Source of the DNA: Asterella californica | Taxonomy: Eukaryota > Streptophyta > Marchantiopsida > Marchantiales > Aytoniaceae | Reading direction: 5' to 3' | Assembly (NCBI GenBank): GCA_036924285.1 | Contig: JAYKYS010000015.1 | Span: forward strand, 10,788,001 to 10,852,000 | Length of the DNA stretch: 64,000 nt | Shown: positions 23,401-33,780 of the stretch, one piece after another | How the letters are laid out: each line of letters opens with the position of its first letter | Position numbering within the stretch: position 1 is the stretch's first letter | Translations under genes and position numbers: made by a program | The notes under the pieces: generated by a model | Told to the model about the DNA's origin: nothing | Seen by the model: only the letters and a program-made list of their open reading frames with translations | Databases searched by the model: none

Positions 23401-24944
23401 ACCTAGTGTAAATCACAAACTGTTTCGTGTAAACCGATGTGTTTTGTTTCGTTTTGTGTAACCGATGTGTTTCTTCTTGACAACTCATCGTGACTTTTTG
23501 TCGTGCAGGTCAGTTCGTATGTGGAAATAGGAAGTGCAATCAGAAAGAAGGGCTTTGCAGTTATGAGGCATGTCTGGCTGACCTACTGAAAGAACATAGC
23601 CTTCAAACACAAGCTTAGGAATTGGGTGTTAAGCTTTAGAGAGGAGCCATACTCGCCATCTAAGAAAGGACGTAATCAATAGAACAAAACTTGCAAGAAT
23701 GCATGCCTTCTTGATAGTGAGCGGTGCACCTTCGGAAAGTGAGAACCGAGAGTCGGTTTTCTCATACGTTGGTTTCTGGTAGCTAGTGAGTGAACACGAG
23801 TGTTATTGCGTGCGTCCAGAATCTTCTGATTATCTTTGTAGTGCCCGAGCTTTGCGTTTAATGCCTCATCAGGTTTGTCGTTGGAAGTAGTAACTTTTTA
23901 GTGATTGGTGTTTGCATGTGCCTCTGCTATTTTGTCTTGTCCACCTATTGTCTTGCTGATGTTATGCATCAACGCACTTGTACATTATCTGTACTGGTTG
24001 GGGGCGTGGGGCAGGTCAACTTTTCATATCATGAATCCGGTGAAGACAGACAGGCGCTCGTTAAATTGAGGGTTTGTCCCAGGTGAGCACAGTTACATGC
24101 ACACCTACCTTCATGCTGAGGATAGCTCCGAGTCCCTAATGATGTAAGGAAATTCCTTCTAGTAATCAGATTCAAGGGTACCTTGCCGAACCAATCTTTA
24201 CTCTGCTCTTTGTTCCAAAGAAGGTGAGTGCGATGAAACTGTTTGTGATTTGTCGCAGGTGCGCGTACAAGCTCAAGTACAGAAAAGAGAAAGAACTTGA
24301 ACATCAGCTGCGGGAAGAGAAGAGATCGGCCCGGAAGCGGCAAAGGTGTGCTGAAGATCTTTTTATGGGGATGCCTGAGGCATGTTGCATGCAATTGCTT
24401 TGATTGCACGGATGGAGAAAGGAGTGCTTGTACGGTCGGACCATACCTCATGGAAGACTCCTCCATTCTATAATTTGTCATCATTACCTTGGAGTCGCCA
24501 GTCAGTGACTCCATTATACTCATCATCTCTGTAGAGGAACTCTCTGTAAAGTACCATGATTTGAGGATAAGGTACAAAGATTTGAACATAGCTCCATTTG
24601 CAGGAAGAGGACAGAGCGTCGGTCAAAAAAGCGGCGTACGTCCAGAGAGACCGATGATACAGATGAGGATGGCAGTAGCGAGGAGACAAGCCGCAGCCGG
24701 AGTCATGGCTCAAAGTCTCCAAACCAGAAACAGACGACCAGCAGATTGAGAGGTAGATCATTACGTTTGACTTACCCGGTCCGTTGCGTATATTGCTGCG
24801 TACTTCGTCAACTATTCGTCTTGACTGTCTCGTGCTCACGCCGCATGTGCAGGAGTTGCATCCACATCGAGTATTGGAGGACCTCCTCAACAACCCGGTC
24901 GTTGTGATGAGTTCGACCAGTTCTTCCAAGGCATGTTTCTGTGA
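20427..24944 (+). CDS. FRA10AC1: FRA10AC1-domain nuclear protein, 11 exons, 276 aa, intact
   Basis: Exons: 20427-20482, 20702-20769, 21407-21488, 21719-21802, 22085-22124, 23189-23234, 23509-23567, 24015-24082, 24259-24345, 24604-24752 and 24853-24944. They sum to 831 bases, 276 codons plus TGA, with every junction in phase. The protein starts MASFSSLRSEVFTREQKRQ and carries the family blocks GLSAYDRHKKFMDDY, TWEQRLAKRYYDKLFKEYC, IADMSRYK, GFRWRTEKEV and SGKGQFVCGN. It continues with EVNFSYHESGEDRQALVKL and CPRC, has a basic, Ser-rich tail and ends DEFDQFFQGMFL. Cys pairs CGNRKC and CPRC look metal-binding. The KRTERRSKKRR stretch should act as a nuclear signal. The family is conserved across eukaryotes and has been linked to spliceosomes in humans. 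The start was chosen because exon 1 matches the conserved N-terminus and joins exon 2 as CA|G. No lesion was seen, so it is probably expressed. Confidence 0.93.
21803..22084 (+). other. Probable U12-type intron (intron 4 of FRA10AC1)
   Basis: The donor reads GTATCCTAG, matching the minor-spliceosome consensus GTATCCTTT at the first seven bases. Upstream of the acceptor lies TCCTTTACT, close to the U12 branch consensus TCCTTAACT, with the branch A about 10 bases from the ATAG end. The intron splits a Glu codon as GA|A, which restores the conserved KEYCIAD block. The other introns have ordinary donors. Confidence 0.75.
23568..24014 (+). other. GC-AG intron (intron 7 of FRA10AC1)
   Basis: Exon 7 ends SYE with TATGAG and the intron starts GCATGT instead of GT. 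The acceptor is GGGGCAG. Using the nearby GT (GAGGCAT|GT) would shift the frame, while the GC donor gives the conserved SYEVNFSY junction. GC-AG introns are a known minor class spliced by the major spliceosome. Confidence 0.75.
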
Positions 24945-26278
24945 GAAGGATATGACGGTGGATAGCTGTAGCAGGTAGGGAGAGTGTAGTTTTGTAACTG
25001 ATTCCAGCAGCACCTTTATGAACGGAAGTTTAGGAACTACGATCGAGTTTACTGTTAGATTAGATCAATGGAGTAGCCTTGGCAATGCATGGAACATTAT
25101 TGCGAGGGTTGGAGCCGTTCGAAGGAGCCAGATCCTTGATACCTTAACATGTTAATGTTGCTCCGGAAGATGCAGCATCGATGACACCACGTTTGACCAT
25201 GGAATACTCAATGGCCACGAGAATCTGTAGAATCCCATGATAATGACTGCGCCAAGTCCGGGAAAGCCCTACCGCGGACAGTCTATACATTCTGACAAGG
25301 TGAATAAAACACTCTTTACGTTACCTTTCGGATCGTACTTTCCGTGTATGCACTCGAAGAGCTCTATGTCACGCGTACATCACTCAGGCGGAGAGGAGAG
25401 GTTTTAGTCTTCACGTACATAGCACGAGCCAGGTTGTATGTGTACTGCATAGGTCACTGTCGTGGAACCTAAAAAGCTGGCAGATCCACCAACCAGAGTC
25501 AGAGGCCATGAAGCTCACTGAAACCCCCACTCGTGTCATTCCGTAGTATTTGTCAGCTGAGTTCGCCCGTATCTGGTTATGCACTGACTGCATCGAGTTA
25601 GTTCTTAGTGCGGCCATTACATGATTAGATATGGAAGAAGTTATCGAATAAGATTGAAGAGTCTCTTGGCATTCTGGAGTTATTCTACCGACATTCCCGG
25701 TGAGGAGTCATTGTGGACGGGATTTCAAGCGACACTGCTGTGCATGTGAAGTCTCAAGGGACAGTGAGTTATTTGCTCAACACTCGTAGCTGAAGTAGAA
25801 CATGAACACACAAAGCGGCCTCGAGCAAGGGATTCTGAGAGACGAATTACTGCAACACGAAGAGGAGCTTATCACCTCTCTTGACCGTATCTCCGTTCGG
25901 GTTGCTTGCTTGCTGGATGGTCACAGCTGCTGCAGTTTCCCTGACAATCTGCCTTCCAACGCCCGCAGAGCTTCACTCTCAGTGTTTCAGTCCTTCCATG
26001 TCCTCCGAGCGTCCGAGAAAACCGTTTCATGTCTTCATCTAATTTGAACTGCACACGTTCCCGACCCGCTTGTGGAAAGGCTAGCTTTTCAAAATGTTGA
26101 AAGCCCGCGTCACCCACTCACGCTTAGACAAAAAAAGCCGTGACCATCGGCGCGCCTCCGGGTTCTTGTCTTATGTCCCTTGATAATCAGCGTAAGCACT
26201 GAGTGTAGCCATGCATCGTCGGAACTCAGTCAGAATTTTGCACTCGATGACGGCAGTCCAGAATTGTTACCGTACTCA
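24945..26278. other. 3' flank of FRA10AC1 and spacer, no gene seen
   Basis: Short frames on both strands show no recognisable domain. The 3' untranslated region of the upstream gene must lie in the first few hundred bases; I could not place the polyadenylation site. Confidence 0.5.
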
Positions 26279-26665
26279 GGCTGCACTCAAGCTACACTCA
26301 CATGGTTTTTTATCGGTGGAACTTTTGCGGAATGCGGACACCTACGGACAGTTCCGTAACCGAAAATGTCCGGAGAACTGATCACCTGTCTCCGTGAAAA
26401 CGATTTTATGTCCGTGGAGAAAACCGGAGAAATTCTACGGACTGTGACAACGTGGCAAAAATACCGGTTCATCAAGAAAAAAAACGCGCAATTGCATGCA
26501 AACCGTTAATCTCTTGAATCTGTGTACCTGTTACATCCGGTTCATAACAAAATATTAACCGCCGAAATCGGTAACTTTAGTTTTACGGACATTCATCATT
26601 ATTTTCCGTAGCTCTCCGGATTCCGGAGAACTTACACCATGTGAGTGCAGCCTCACATCGCAAAA
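26279..26665. mobile_element. MITE-like element, copy 1
   Basis: The left end (from about 26279) contains GGCTGCACTCA, then ACACTCACATGGT. The right end reads ACCATGTGAGTGCAGCC, its inverted match. The interior is non-coding and repeats the words CGGAGAA and TACGGAC. The left end carries a small duplication of the ACTCA word. No transposase gene is present, so it would be moved in trans if at all. Confidence 0.55.
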
Positions 26666-26689
26666 TTATGCTGACGTTTTACGTTTTAC

Positions 26690-26930
26690 GGAGATTTACG
26701 GAGGGTTCTGTAACCGAAAATGTCCGGAGAAAGGCTGTCCGTTCTGGAGAACTCATATTTTTTCGCATAAAATACCGAGAAACTTCTACGTACTCTATAG
26801 TAGTTGTCATTGAGTTATCAATGACGATTTATATTCCGGTGTCTAGGTAATGTATTACTTAAATATCCGGTGATAGTAAATATCAATGATCGAAAATAAT
26901 CTCATCGTTAAGCTATAATTTGAACACGAT
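26690..26930. repeat. MITE-like element, copy 2 (partial)
   Basis: It shares TAACCGAAAATGTCCGGAGA exactly with copy 1 (26356-26375 region) and continues with similar but diverged sequence. No clear right terminal repeat is visible. Confidence 0.5.
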
Positions 26931-27224
26931 GTAAATGTACATTAAACCATCGCGTGCAAATTTCACCCGACAATTCAAGATGTTACAATGTAACACGTTC
27001 AAGAACTTCGAGCAACTTATCCTTTCAGACTCCAATGTACTTTGTATGCGTGCATCGATCCATCAAATACTATTCTACAGAGAATTAGAAAAACAACTGC
27101 AATGCGGTTCGATCACACGCAGAGACAAATTTACTGGTTCGAGGATTCCACATTGGAGTGAAAAACAAAGGATTGCGCTTGTTGTTGACCAGAGGTAAAA
27201 ATTCACTCATCTTTCCCGTCTCAC

Positions 27225-27430
27225 TATAGGAAAAGGAGAGAGAGAATCTATGTGAGAGAGACCAAGTATGAGTAAGCTTGTTTACTGAAGTGAATAATGA
27301 GGTAGGAGGTCCAAAGACCATGTACTTATACTTTGGTACAAGGGCAGGCAAAGCCTGCGAAAGGGCATGAGTCCAAATAGCCTAAACTAGTTGCTGTACG
27401 CACGTTCATATTGCACAGCCTATTCTAACA
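27225..27430 (-). repeat. 3' LTR of Copia-A
   Basis: This 206-bp repeat begins TGTTAGAATAGG on the reverse strand. The purine-rich tract GAGTGGGAG precedes it on that strand (27431-27439). Confidence 0.9.
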
Positions 27431-27459
27431 CTCCCACTCAGAGACTAGTTGTTGTAGAT

Positions 27460-29083
27460 TTAAACTTTCAATCCTAGTCTTGATAGAAGGTAATCCAACT
27501 TAGGAGCCGGTAGATCCTTAGTTAGAACATCCGCTACCATCTCTTGAGTAGGGCAGTACTTCACTTCAATTGTCTTGGATGTAACTTGATCCTTAATGAA
27601 GTGGTACCGAATATCTATGTGTTTCGTCCTGTCATGGAACTTGGATGATTCTACGAGTGCTATCGCACTCTGGTTATCACAATACAAAGTAGTAGTCTTA
27701 TTCTCAGCTAAACCTATATCAGCTAAGAGTTGTCGAAGCCACATTGCTTCTGATGAACATGTGCTGAGTGCCATGTACTCAACTTCAGTATTCGATAGTG
27801 CAACAGATTTCTGTCTCTTCGACGACCAACTGATTGCTCCTTGTGAGTAGATGAAGCAATTTCCAGAAGTTGACGTCATGACTCGATGTGACCTCCCCAG
27901 TCAGCATCAGTGTAGCCAAATAGAGAAATTGGTTGAGGCGAGTATTTGTATTCTAAGTACTGATCTAAAGTACTCTTGATATAGCGAAATGTGCGCTTTA
28001 TGACGGTGATGTGCTTTAGTCCTGGGTTAGCCATGTATTGGGATAATACACTAATGCTAAAGGCTAGATCAGGACGAGTGCAGACAGCAGTCCAATTGAT
28101 GGAGCCTGTTGCACTCTGATATGAATAAGAAGCACATTGTGTCTTCTCTTCAGAAGTAGCAGGACAATCTTCAGTTGAAAACTTTTCTCCTGAGGTCAAT
28201 GGTGTGCTAACAGGTTGACAATTCTCTAAGCCAAACTGGCATAACTTTTGGGTCAGGTACAAGGTTTGACTGAGTCTGATCCATCCTTCTGCTCGATTTC
28301 GGTTAATCTTATACTAAAGCAATGGTGGATATTACCGATGTCACTCATCTTGAATCTTGCGCTGAGGTTACTCTTGATGTATGTCAGCAATCCTTCGTTG
28401 CTGCTTGCTATGATTGTATCATCAACGTAGAGTGCTAGGATGGCAAACTGATTATCCTTATGAATGTAGTATAAGTTACCATCAGCTCTTGACTTACTGA
28501 ACCCAAGAGAAAGTAAGAACCTGTCTATGATCAAGTACCATTCTCTAGAAGATTGCTTCAATCCATAAAGTGTACGAAGTAGCCTGCACAGTTTATCAGT
28601 TCATGAGACGTTGATGCTGTCAAGGATTGCCATGTAGATTTCTTCACTTAGCGTCCCGTTCAAGAATGTTGTCTTCACATCCATCTGATGAACGTGGAGG
28701 TTGTGTTGAGCTGCGATTGCTAGTATCAATCGCACTGATTGCACGCGGACCACAGGGGAGAAGATGTCAGTGTAGTCGAGCCCATACACTTGAGTGAATC
28801 CTCGAACCACCAACCTTACCTTGTATCGAACGATAGACCCATCTGAATTCAGCTTCAACTTGAAGGTCCACTTGTTGGTTATGGGCCTTTGTCCGTGTGA
28901 TAAATCTGTGAGTGTCCATGTATCGTTCTCCTCGTGAGACTTGAACTCTTCGGTAATGACCTTGGACCATCGAGCAGCATCTGGAGATGATAGAGTCTCT
29001 TGATAGGAGTTAGGTTCCATCGGGACTGGTCTTAAAGTCATCATTAGTGCACACTTCTTACTTGTGCGTGCCTTCGGGATCAA
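27460..29083 (-). pseudogene. Copia-A RT and RNase H, frameshifted
   Basis: Four overlapping reverse-strand frames (28601-29083, 28253-28561, 27876-28262, 27460-27879) together cover the copia RT and RNase H. Visible blocks are WTFKLKLNSDGS and YKVRLVVRGFTQ, then the catalytic box LYVDDTIIAS (about 28430-28460). A YTDADWGG stretch follows near 27900, then SWSSKRQKSVALS. The RNase H end TKHIDIRYHFIKDQV lies near 27590. At least three frameshifts or stops separate them. Confidence 0.85.
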
Positions 29084-29915
29084 AGTCGTTGTGTCGTAAC
29101 CTTCAGCTGGATCGCGGTTAGGAGGGTTGGACTGACGTGTTGATCGCCGGAGTGGTGGCGGTGCTTGGATCTCAGTGGGAGAGACGATGCCATCTCAATG
29201 TCACTTGAGTGCGGTGGTGGAGACTGCGGTGGTGAACAATGTAGGTATGGGTGTAGCGTGCTCATGTTTTCTATATCTGTAATATGTCTGGTTTAGATTG
29301 GGGAAGATAAATTCATGGTAGAATAAGTTGAGAACGGATATCGACTGTGGGATTGTGGACTACTAGTGGATGAGCTGGCCACAGATTGAGTTGGTGTGTG
29401 ATATGTGCCTCCTCTAACTCCTCCTCCTCCATATCCCGCTGAGGGGAGAGGAGGAACGGAGCCCAGAACAAGACTACTGCTTAAAGGATGACCGGGACCA
29501 GGGCCAACGAAAGAACCAAAGGTGGGAGGTGGTGCAGAAGGAGGCGGAACAGACGAACTCAGAGGGGGAAGAGTAGCTCCCACTGAAGGGATGGGGGCTG
29601 GACCCGAAGTAGGAGGATGGTGATGGAAGAAGTGCATATCATTCTGAATTTCATCCTCGGTGATAGCAGTGAGAGATGGGTTGGGAGGAGATGATGTCAA
29701 TGCAGGGAAAGACTCATAAAAAATAACATCGTGAGAAACAAAAGTATGACCGTCGGATTTTCTTGGAGAAGGTATGTCTTACTTTGACTGCTGTAGCCAA
29801 GAAGGAGACATTCGTGGGAGTGACTATCTAGCTTAGAGCGGTGAGTCTCTATAATGTTGACAAAGGCTGTGCAGCCAAAAACTCGAAGATGTGAGATGGT
29901 GGGCTTGCGGCCATG
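29084..29915 (-). pseudogene. Copia-A integrase-RT linker, Pro/Ser-rich
   Basis: Reverse-strand frames such as 29293-29700 are rich in Pro, Ser and Gly and lack a fold I recognise. Copia polyproteins commonly have a variable linker between integrase and RT, and this one sits in that place. The core around 29700-29915 still contains broken integrase C-terminal sequence. Confidence 0.55.
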
Positions 29916-30715
29916 TCATAGCTCAAAGGGAGTGGTGGCAGGATCGATGGCTTTGGTGGGACAATGATTCAAAACATAAGTGGCATGGTTGATAGCCTCA
30001 CCCCAAAACTGTTTGTCTAGTCCTGCTGAAAACATCATAGCGCGGACAGAGTTTACGAGGGTGCGATTTTTACGCTCAGCTATCCCGCTCTGCTGTGGAG
30101 TGTCAGGGACGGTCAGCAGACGATGGATACCGTGTTCCTGACAATAAGCATCAAAGAGGGTAGATCGGAACTCACCACCGTTGTCAGAGCGTAAAGTCTT
30201 GAGTTTCTTGCCGATTTGACGCTCGGCAAATGTGTGAAACTCCTTGAATGCTGTGAAGCAGTCGCTCTTGTAGTGCAACAAGTGGACAACGGTATAACGG
30301 GAGTAGTCGTCGGTCATGGTCATGAAGTACTCATAGCCGGAAAAAGTGCAAGGAGAAATACGACCGCTGATGTCGGAGTGGACGATTTTAAGAATTTCGG
30401 TGGCGCCGGTAGTGGCAGCACGTGGAAATTTTGTGCGGGCTTGCTTGTCATGCAAGCACGGGGGTAAGTGAAATTGTGAATGGTGGGCAGATTTAGACCA
30501 ATAACAGATTGATGGCGACGAAGTTGGTCAAGCCGAGTAAGACTGATGTGGCCAAGCCGTTTGTGCCAGAGGTCGGCGGTGGGAGTGACGGATGTAAGAT
30601 AAGCAAAGCGCGGGCGGGTGACAGACTGGTAGAGAGTAGAGATAAGTGTGTTAAACTCATCGACTATGTAAGGTGTAGGTGCAAGACGAGTAGGAGTGGA
30701 TGAGTCATCATCATG
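29916..30715 (-). pseudogene. Copia-A integrase (GAG-pre-integrase and DDE core), broken
   Basis: Reading starts with LWHKRLGHISLTRLDQL (about 30550-30600), the zinc-binding pre-integrase domain. The integrase core follows, with SDISG, LRSDNGGEF and SGIAERKNRT carrying the catalytic Asp, Asp and Glu. A frameshift near 30400 separates the two parts. Confidence 0.85.
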
Positions 30716-31690
30716 TATGTGGCGGGCTGAAAGCGAAGTGCCTACTGTAGAGTCGAAAACTCCTCCTGAAAGACTTGCAAGGGAAGAAAAATTTTCTTCT
30801 AGTGGAGTATTTCCGGCGGAAATACTCATGTGGGGAGGTATGCTCCTCCCATGGGGAGGGATTGTCAGTCCTTCCTCTTCGAGGGGAGTCAATCCCGCAC
30901 GGGTTGACTCTCTCGTGGGGAGCATTTCTTAGCTCCGAGGAGCAGGGAGCTCCTCCGAAGAAGGAGGGGCTAACCGCCGCCGCCGTCCTTCCGGAAAGGA
31001 CGGGATGGGAGGCGAGGCCCGAGGGAGAATGTCTCCCGGCTCGGGGGATTGTGTCCTAGTCTTGGGGGCTGTCCCGAGAGGCCGAGGGGGCGTGGCCCCT
31101 CAGGTTGGGTCCTATCCCTTGGACTGCCGTCCTCTCCCAACACGTGGGGAGGAGACGGCGGTGAGGCTCGTTCTCATAGGAGTACGTGTCTCTTGTCTCA
31201 AGGCACAAATCGCCCTCGTGGCGATCCGTGGCTCTTGGGATTTAGAGACGTCGTCTCTCCATGGGGGGGCGTGCCGGTTCACATGGCATGCAGGATCGGA
31301 GGACGCGGTCCGGTCCTAGGACCACGGATGACCCTCGTGGCGATTTGTGCCTTCCTGGGAATTCGGTACGGGAAGGGATGCCGCATAAGACTGTGTGCGT
31401 GGGAAATTTTCAGGAAATGTGTTTGTTGTGGACTGTGACTGTGCGAAGGGATGCAAGGGGAGTATCAGCCGTGGTCGATCGCGGTTGGTCGATCTGCCAC
31501 CACGATCACCTCCGAGACCCCCCAGTCGTTTCCGAGAGAGAATTTCAAAGGGTATTGTTGGAAGCAGGGATTGGGAGTGCTCTGCCTTCAGCTGAGCATG
31601 GTGTGCTAGCGGGAGTGACATGGTGTGCATGGGAATTATAGACGAGCATAGCAAGTAAAGATCATTGCTTAGCGGGCATGGAGCAATTGG
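30716..31690 (-). other. GC-rich hairpin cluster within Copia-A pol
   Basis: Between the protease trace and the integrase, the copia reading is replaced by about 1 kb of GC-rich DNA packed with inverted repeats. Examples are 30807-30825 (9-bp arms), 30886-30910, 30985-31001, 31018-31045, 31312-31323 (perfect 12-bp palindrome) and the larger structure at 31202-31351. On the reverse strand its left part stays open and in frame with the integrase. Its origin is unknown; it could be an insertion of palindromic DNA or an expanded linker. Confidence 0.6.
31202..31351. repeat. Long inverted repeat with two paired arm blocks
   Basis: GGCACAAATCGCC (31202-31214) pairs perfectly with GGCGATTTGTGCC (31339-31351). 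ATCCGTGG (31224-31231) pairs perfectly with CCACGGAT (31322-31329). The word CCTCGTGGCGAT between them occurs in direct orientation in both arms, so the two blocks flank a flipped centre. Confidence 0.8.
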
Positions 31691-31806
31691 ACGTCTGTTC
31701 TTGTCCTCTAGATAGCAAGCATCATTTCATTAGAATCAAACATTCGAGCTGAAAACAAATTCTTTCGTAGTGCAGGGACGTGCAAGACGTCCTTAATGTC
31801 AACGTA
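31691..31806 (-). pseudogene. Copia-A protease remnant
   Basis: The reverse strand reads KDVLHVPALRKNLFSARMFD, the conserved end of copia protease. The upstream active-site Asp-Ser-Gly block is absent between this and the zinc knuckle, so the protease is deleted. Confidence 0.65.
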
Positions 31807-32723
31807 TCAATGACGGTCCACAGTTCGCGGTGCAAATTCGTTGTAGAGCTGGGTCATTAGTACTCGCCTGGTGTTGTTGTTGTTGCGTTGGTGATTCTCC
31901 TGGTTGCGGTTTTTCTGATTTCCATCTTGTTGCTGAGGTTGATTGGGCGGAGCGCTGCTGCTTGAGACTTGATTTGGGCAATTCTGAACACGATGTCCAG
32001 TTAAATTACACCCGAAGCATTGAGTGTTGGAATCTGGTGTCCGCTTCTTAGAACAGTTGCCGTTCTTGCCTTGCTTGGGTGGTTGTCTCTTTCCTGCCAA
32101 CAATGCGATCGAAAATTCATGTTACATTCTTCGACGAAAAGTTTCTTCGGTGAGAAGAAACGAGATGAGATCTTGCAACGTCAAGTTGGTGTTGCATCTC
32201 ATCACTTGTAGGAACATTTGATAGCTATCAGGCATGCTACCCATGAGTGTGAGCAGCTGCTCTTGTGCGCCTACTTGTACGCCTGCAGACACCAGCTACT
32301 CGACAATCAACTTGAAAGTGTTTACATGCGATGTGACTGTGTTGGTCGTCTTCATCTTGAGGATTCACAGCTTTTCTTTCAATTACATCTGGGTCACTGT
32401 GTCTTGCACGGCAAAGTTAGAAGTCAATGTGTTCCAAGCTTCTATTGCCGAGCGGCAAGAAATAATGTGACTGATAACAGTCTCTCGCAACACTGGTTTA
32501 TTGCCGTCAAAGCATTCTTGCTCTGACGATCCCACTCCGCAGCGCTACCTGATCCGGTGGCAGGTACGGGGTTTGCGGCAGTGACAACTGATCGAGGTAC
32601 ACTACCATCGACAATTTCAAGAACGTCTTCAGCATCTAACTAGAGTTTCATTTTGTGTTTCCAGTATGTGAAGTACGTCCCATCGAACTTTGCCCAGCCT
32701 TTAGTGCTGAACGTGTTCATCAT
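31807..32723 (-). pseudogene. Copia-A gag with zinc knuckle, broken
   Basis: Read on the reverse strand from ATG at 32723, the frame starts MMNTFSTKGWAKFDGTYF. It later carries the gag helix blocks SYQMFLQVMRCN and LTLQDLISFLLTEE (about 32150-32230). It ends with the CCHC knuckle CFGCNLTGHRVQNC (about 31985-32025) in a Gln/Asn/Arg-rich tail. In-frame stops occur in the middle. Confidence 0.8.
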
Positions 32724-32890
32724 CACAGATATATCGCTGAACTACTGAGGTTCTATTGAGCGCTGCGATCGTCTAAGCGAGAAGCGTCCTTCACGCTTTA
32801 GCAATCAAGGCGTCCCCTGATTGCTCCTTCACCTGTGCCTAGGGTCTACCTGAAGCCTACGTTATTGTGCTGAGAAAATAACAACCCGTA

Positions 32891-32902
32891 GCTCTGATAC
32901 CA
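32891..32902 (-). promoter_or_regulatory. Primer binding site, tRNA-iMet type (Copia-A)
   Basis: GCTCTGATACCA on the forward strand is the reverse complement of TGGTATCAGAGC and abuts the LTR at 32903. Confidence 0.88.
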
Positions 32903-33107
32903 TATAAGGAAAAGAGAGAGAGAATCGATGTGAGAGAGACCAAGTATGAGTAAGCTTGTTTACTGAAGAGAATAATGAGGTAGGAGGTCCAAAGGCCAGG
33001 TACTTATACTTGGTACAAGGGCAGGCAAAGCCTGCGAAAGGGCATGAGCCCAAATAGCCTAAACTAGTTGCTGTACGCACGTTCATACTGTACAGCCTAT
33101 TCTAACA
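32903..33107 (-). repeat. 5' LTR of Copia-A
   Basis: This 205-bp copy of the 27225-27430 repeat starts TGTTAGAATAGG on the reverse strand and is followed on its outer side by the target duplicate CTCAC. Confidence 0.9.
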
Positions 33108-33734
33108 CTCACATCGCAAGATTACTACCACAAAATATCAATAACTTCCTGCGTGAGCAGCGAAAAAAAAGCGTTCTTCTTCATGCTAGTATCCTTGGTA
33201 GTACTGTTGGACATCACAAGTACGTGAGTAAACAACTTGCTGCTGACCAACCAGGTCAATTGTACTAATCTTTGGTGCTCGATAGAATGAAAGATTTGCA
33301 CATCCCCAGAGCACTGTTAAGTCACAGTTTTACTCTACTGTATCCTGAAAAATGCATAGACTGTGCGGCATACAGGAGGGAGAAACTGTGTCATTGAACT
33401 CTGCTAAGCTTAGTCTGCTCATTGACAAGCTAATATCAAAAGAGTGAACACCTCGACATGAACTAGTCAGCACCAATTCTCGGGGTACCATTTCTGCTGT
33501 ACCTTAGACTCTGAAGGGAAGCACCGTTGAGAAATGTTCGAGTCAAACCTCAGGAACGTGTATGTATGTCAGCTGAGAAGCCTTGCTTCTTTTAGTTTAC
33601 GCCTGAACGGGGTTGCAAATATTCATACTTTTATGGCAGATCAAGGTATGTTAGTTCGAAAGCCTTTTGAAATAGTTATTGCTTGATTACCCTCTCAAAT
33701 TCTTGTTCCTAGGCAAGAGACTCAACTAAGTTGT

Positions 33735-33780
33735 GGTCAGCTTACATTATATCATACGGTCAGCTTACATTATATATAAA
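33735..33780. repeat. 23-bp tandem duplication
   Basis: GGTCAGCTTACATTATAT occurs at 33735 and again at 33758, exactly 23 bases apart. The second copy runs into TATATAAAAG. Confidence 0.8.

Larger units (their letters stand above)
27225..33107 (-). mobile_element. Ty1/copia element Copia-A, defective
   Basis: The LTRs at 27225-27430 and 32903-33107 are nearly identical and flanked by the 5-bp duplication CTCAC (27220-27224 and 33108-33112). Read on the reverse strand, it runs 5' LTR, iMet primer site, gag, protease trace, integrase, RT, RNase H, polypurine tract, 3' LTR, which is the copia order. Pol is broken by several frameshifts and stops. The LTRs show on the order of 10 differences, so insertion is moderately recent. 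Confidence 0.92.

Noticed and set aside
25802..26117. Overlapping 81-codon frames downstream of FRA10AC1
   Set aside because: Both strands open over the same bases with no family similarity; likely chance.
30696..31641. Several long overlapping forward-strand open frames in the GC-rich part of Copia-A
   Set aside because: They overlap each other in all frames, have low-complexity Gly/Arg/Pro content, no domains, and arise from GC-rich palindromic sequence.
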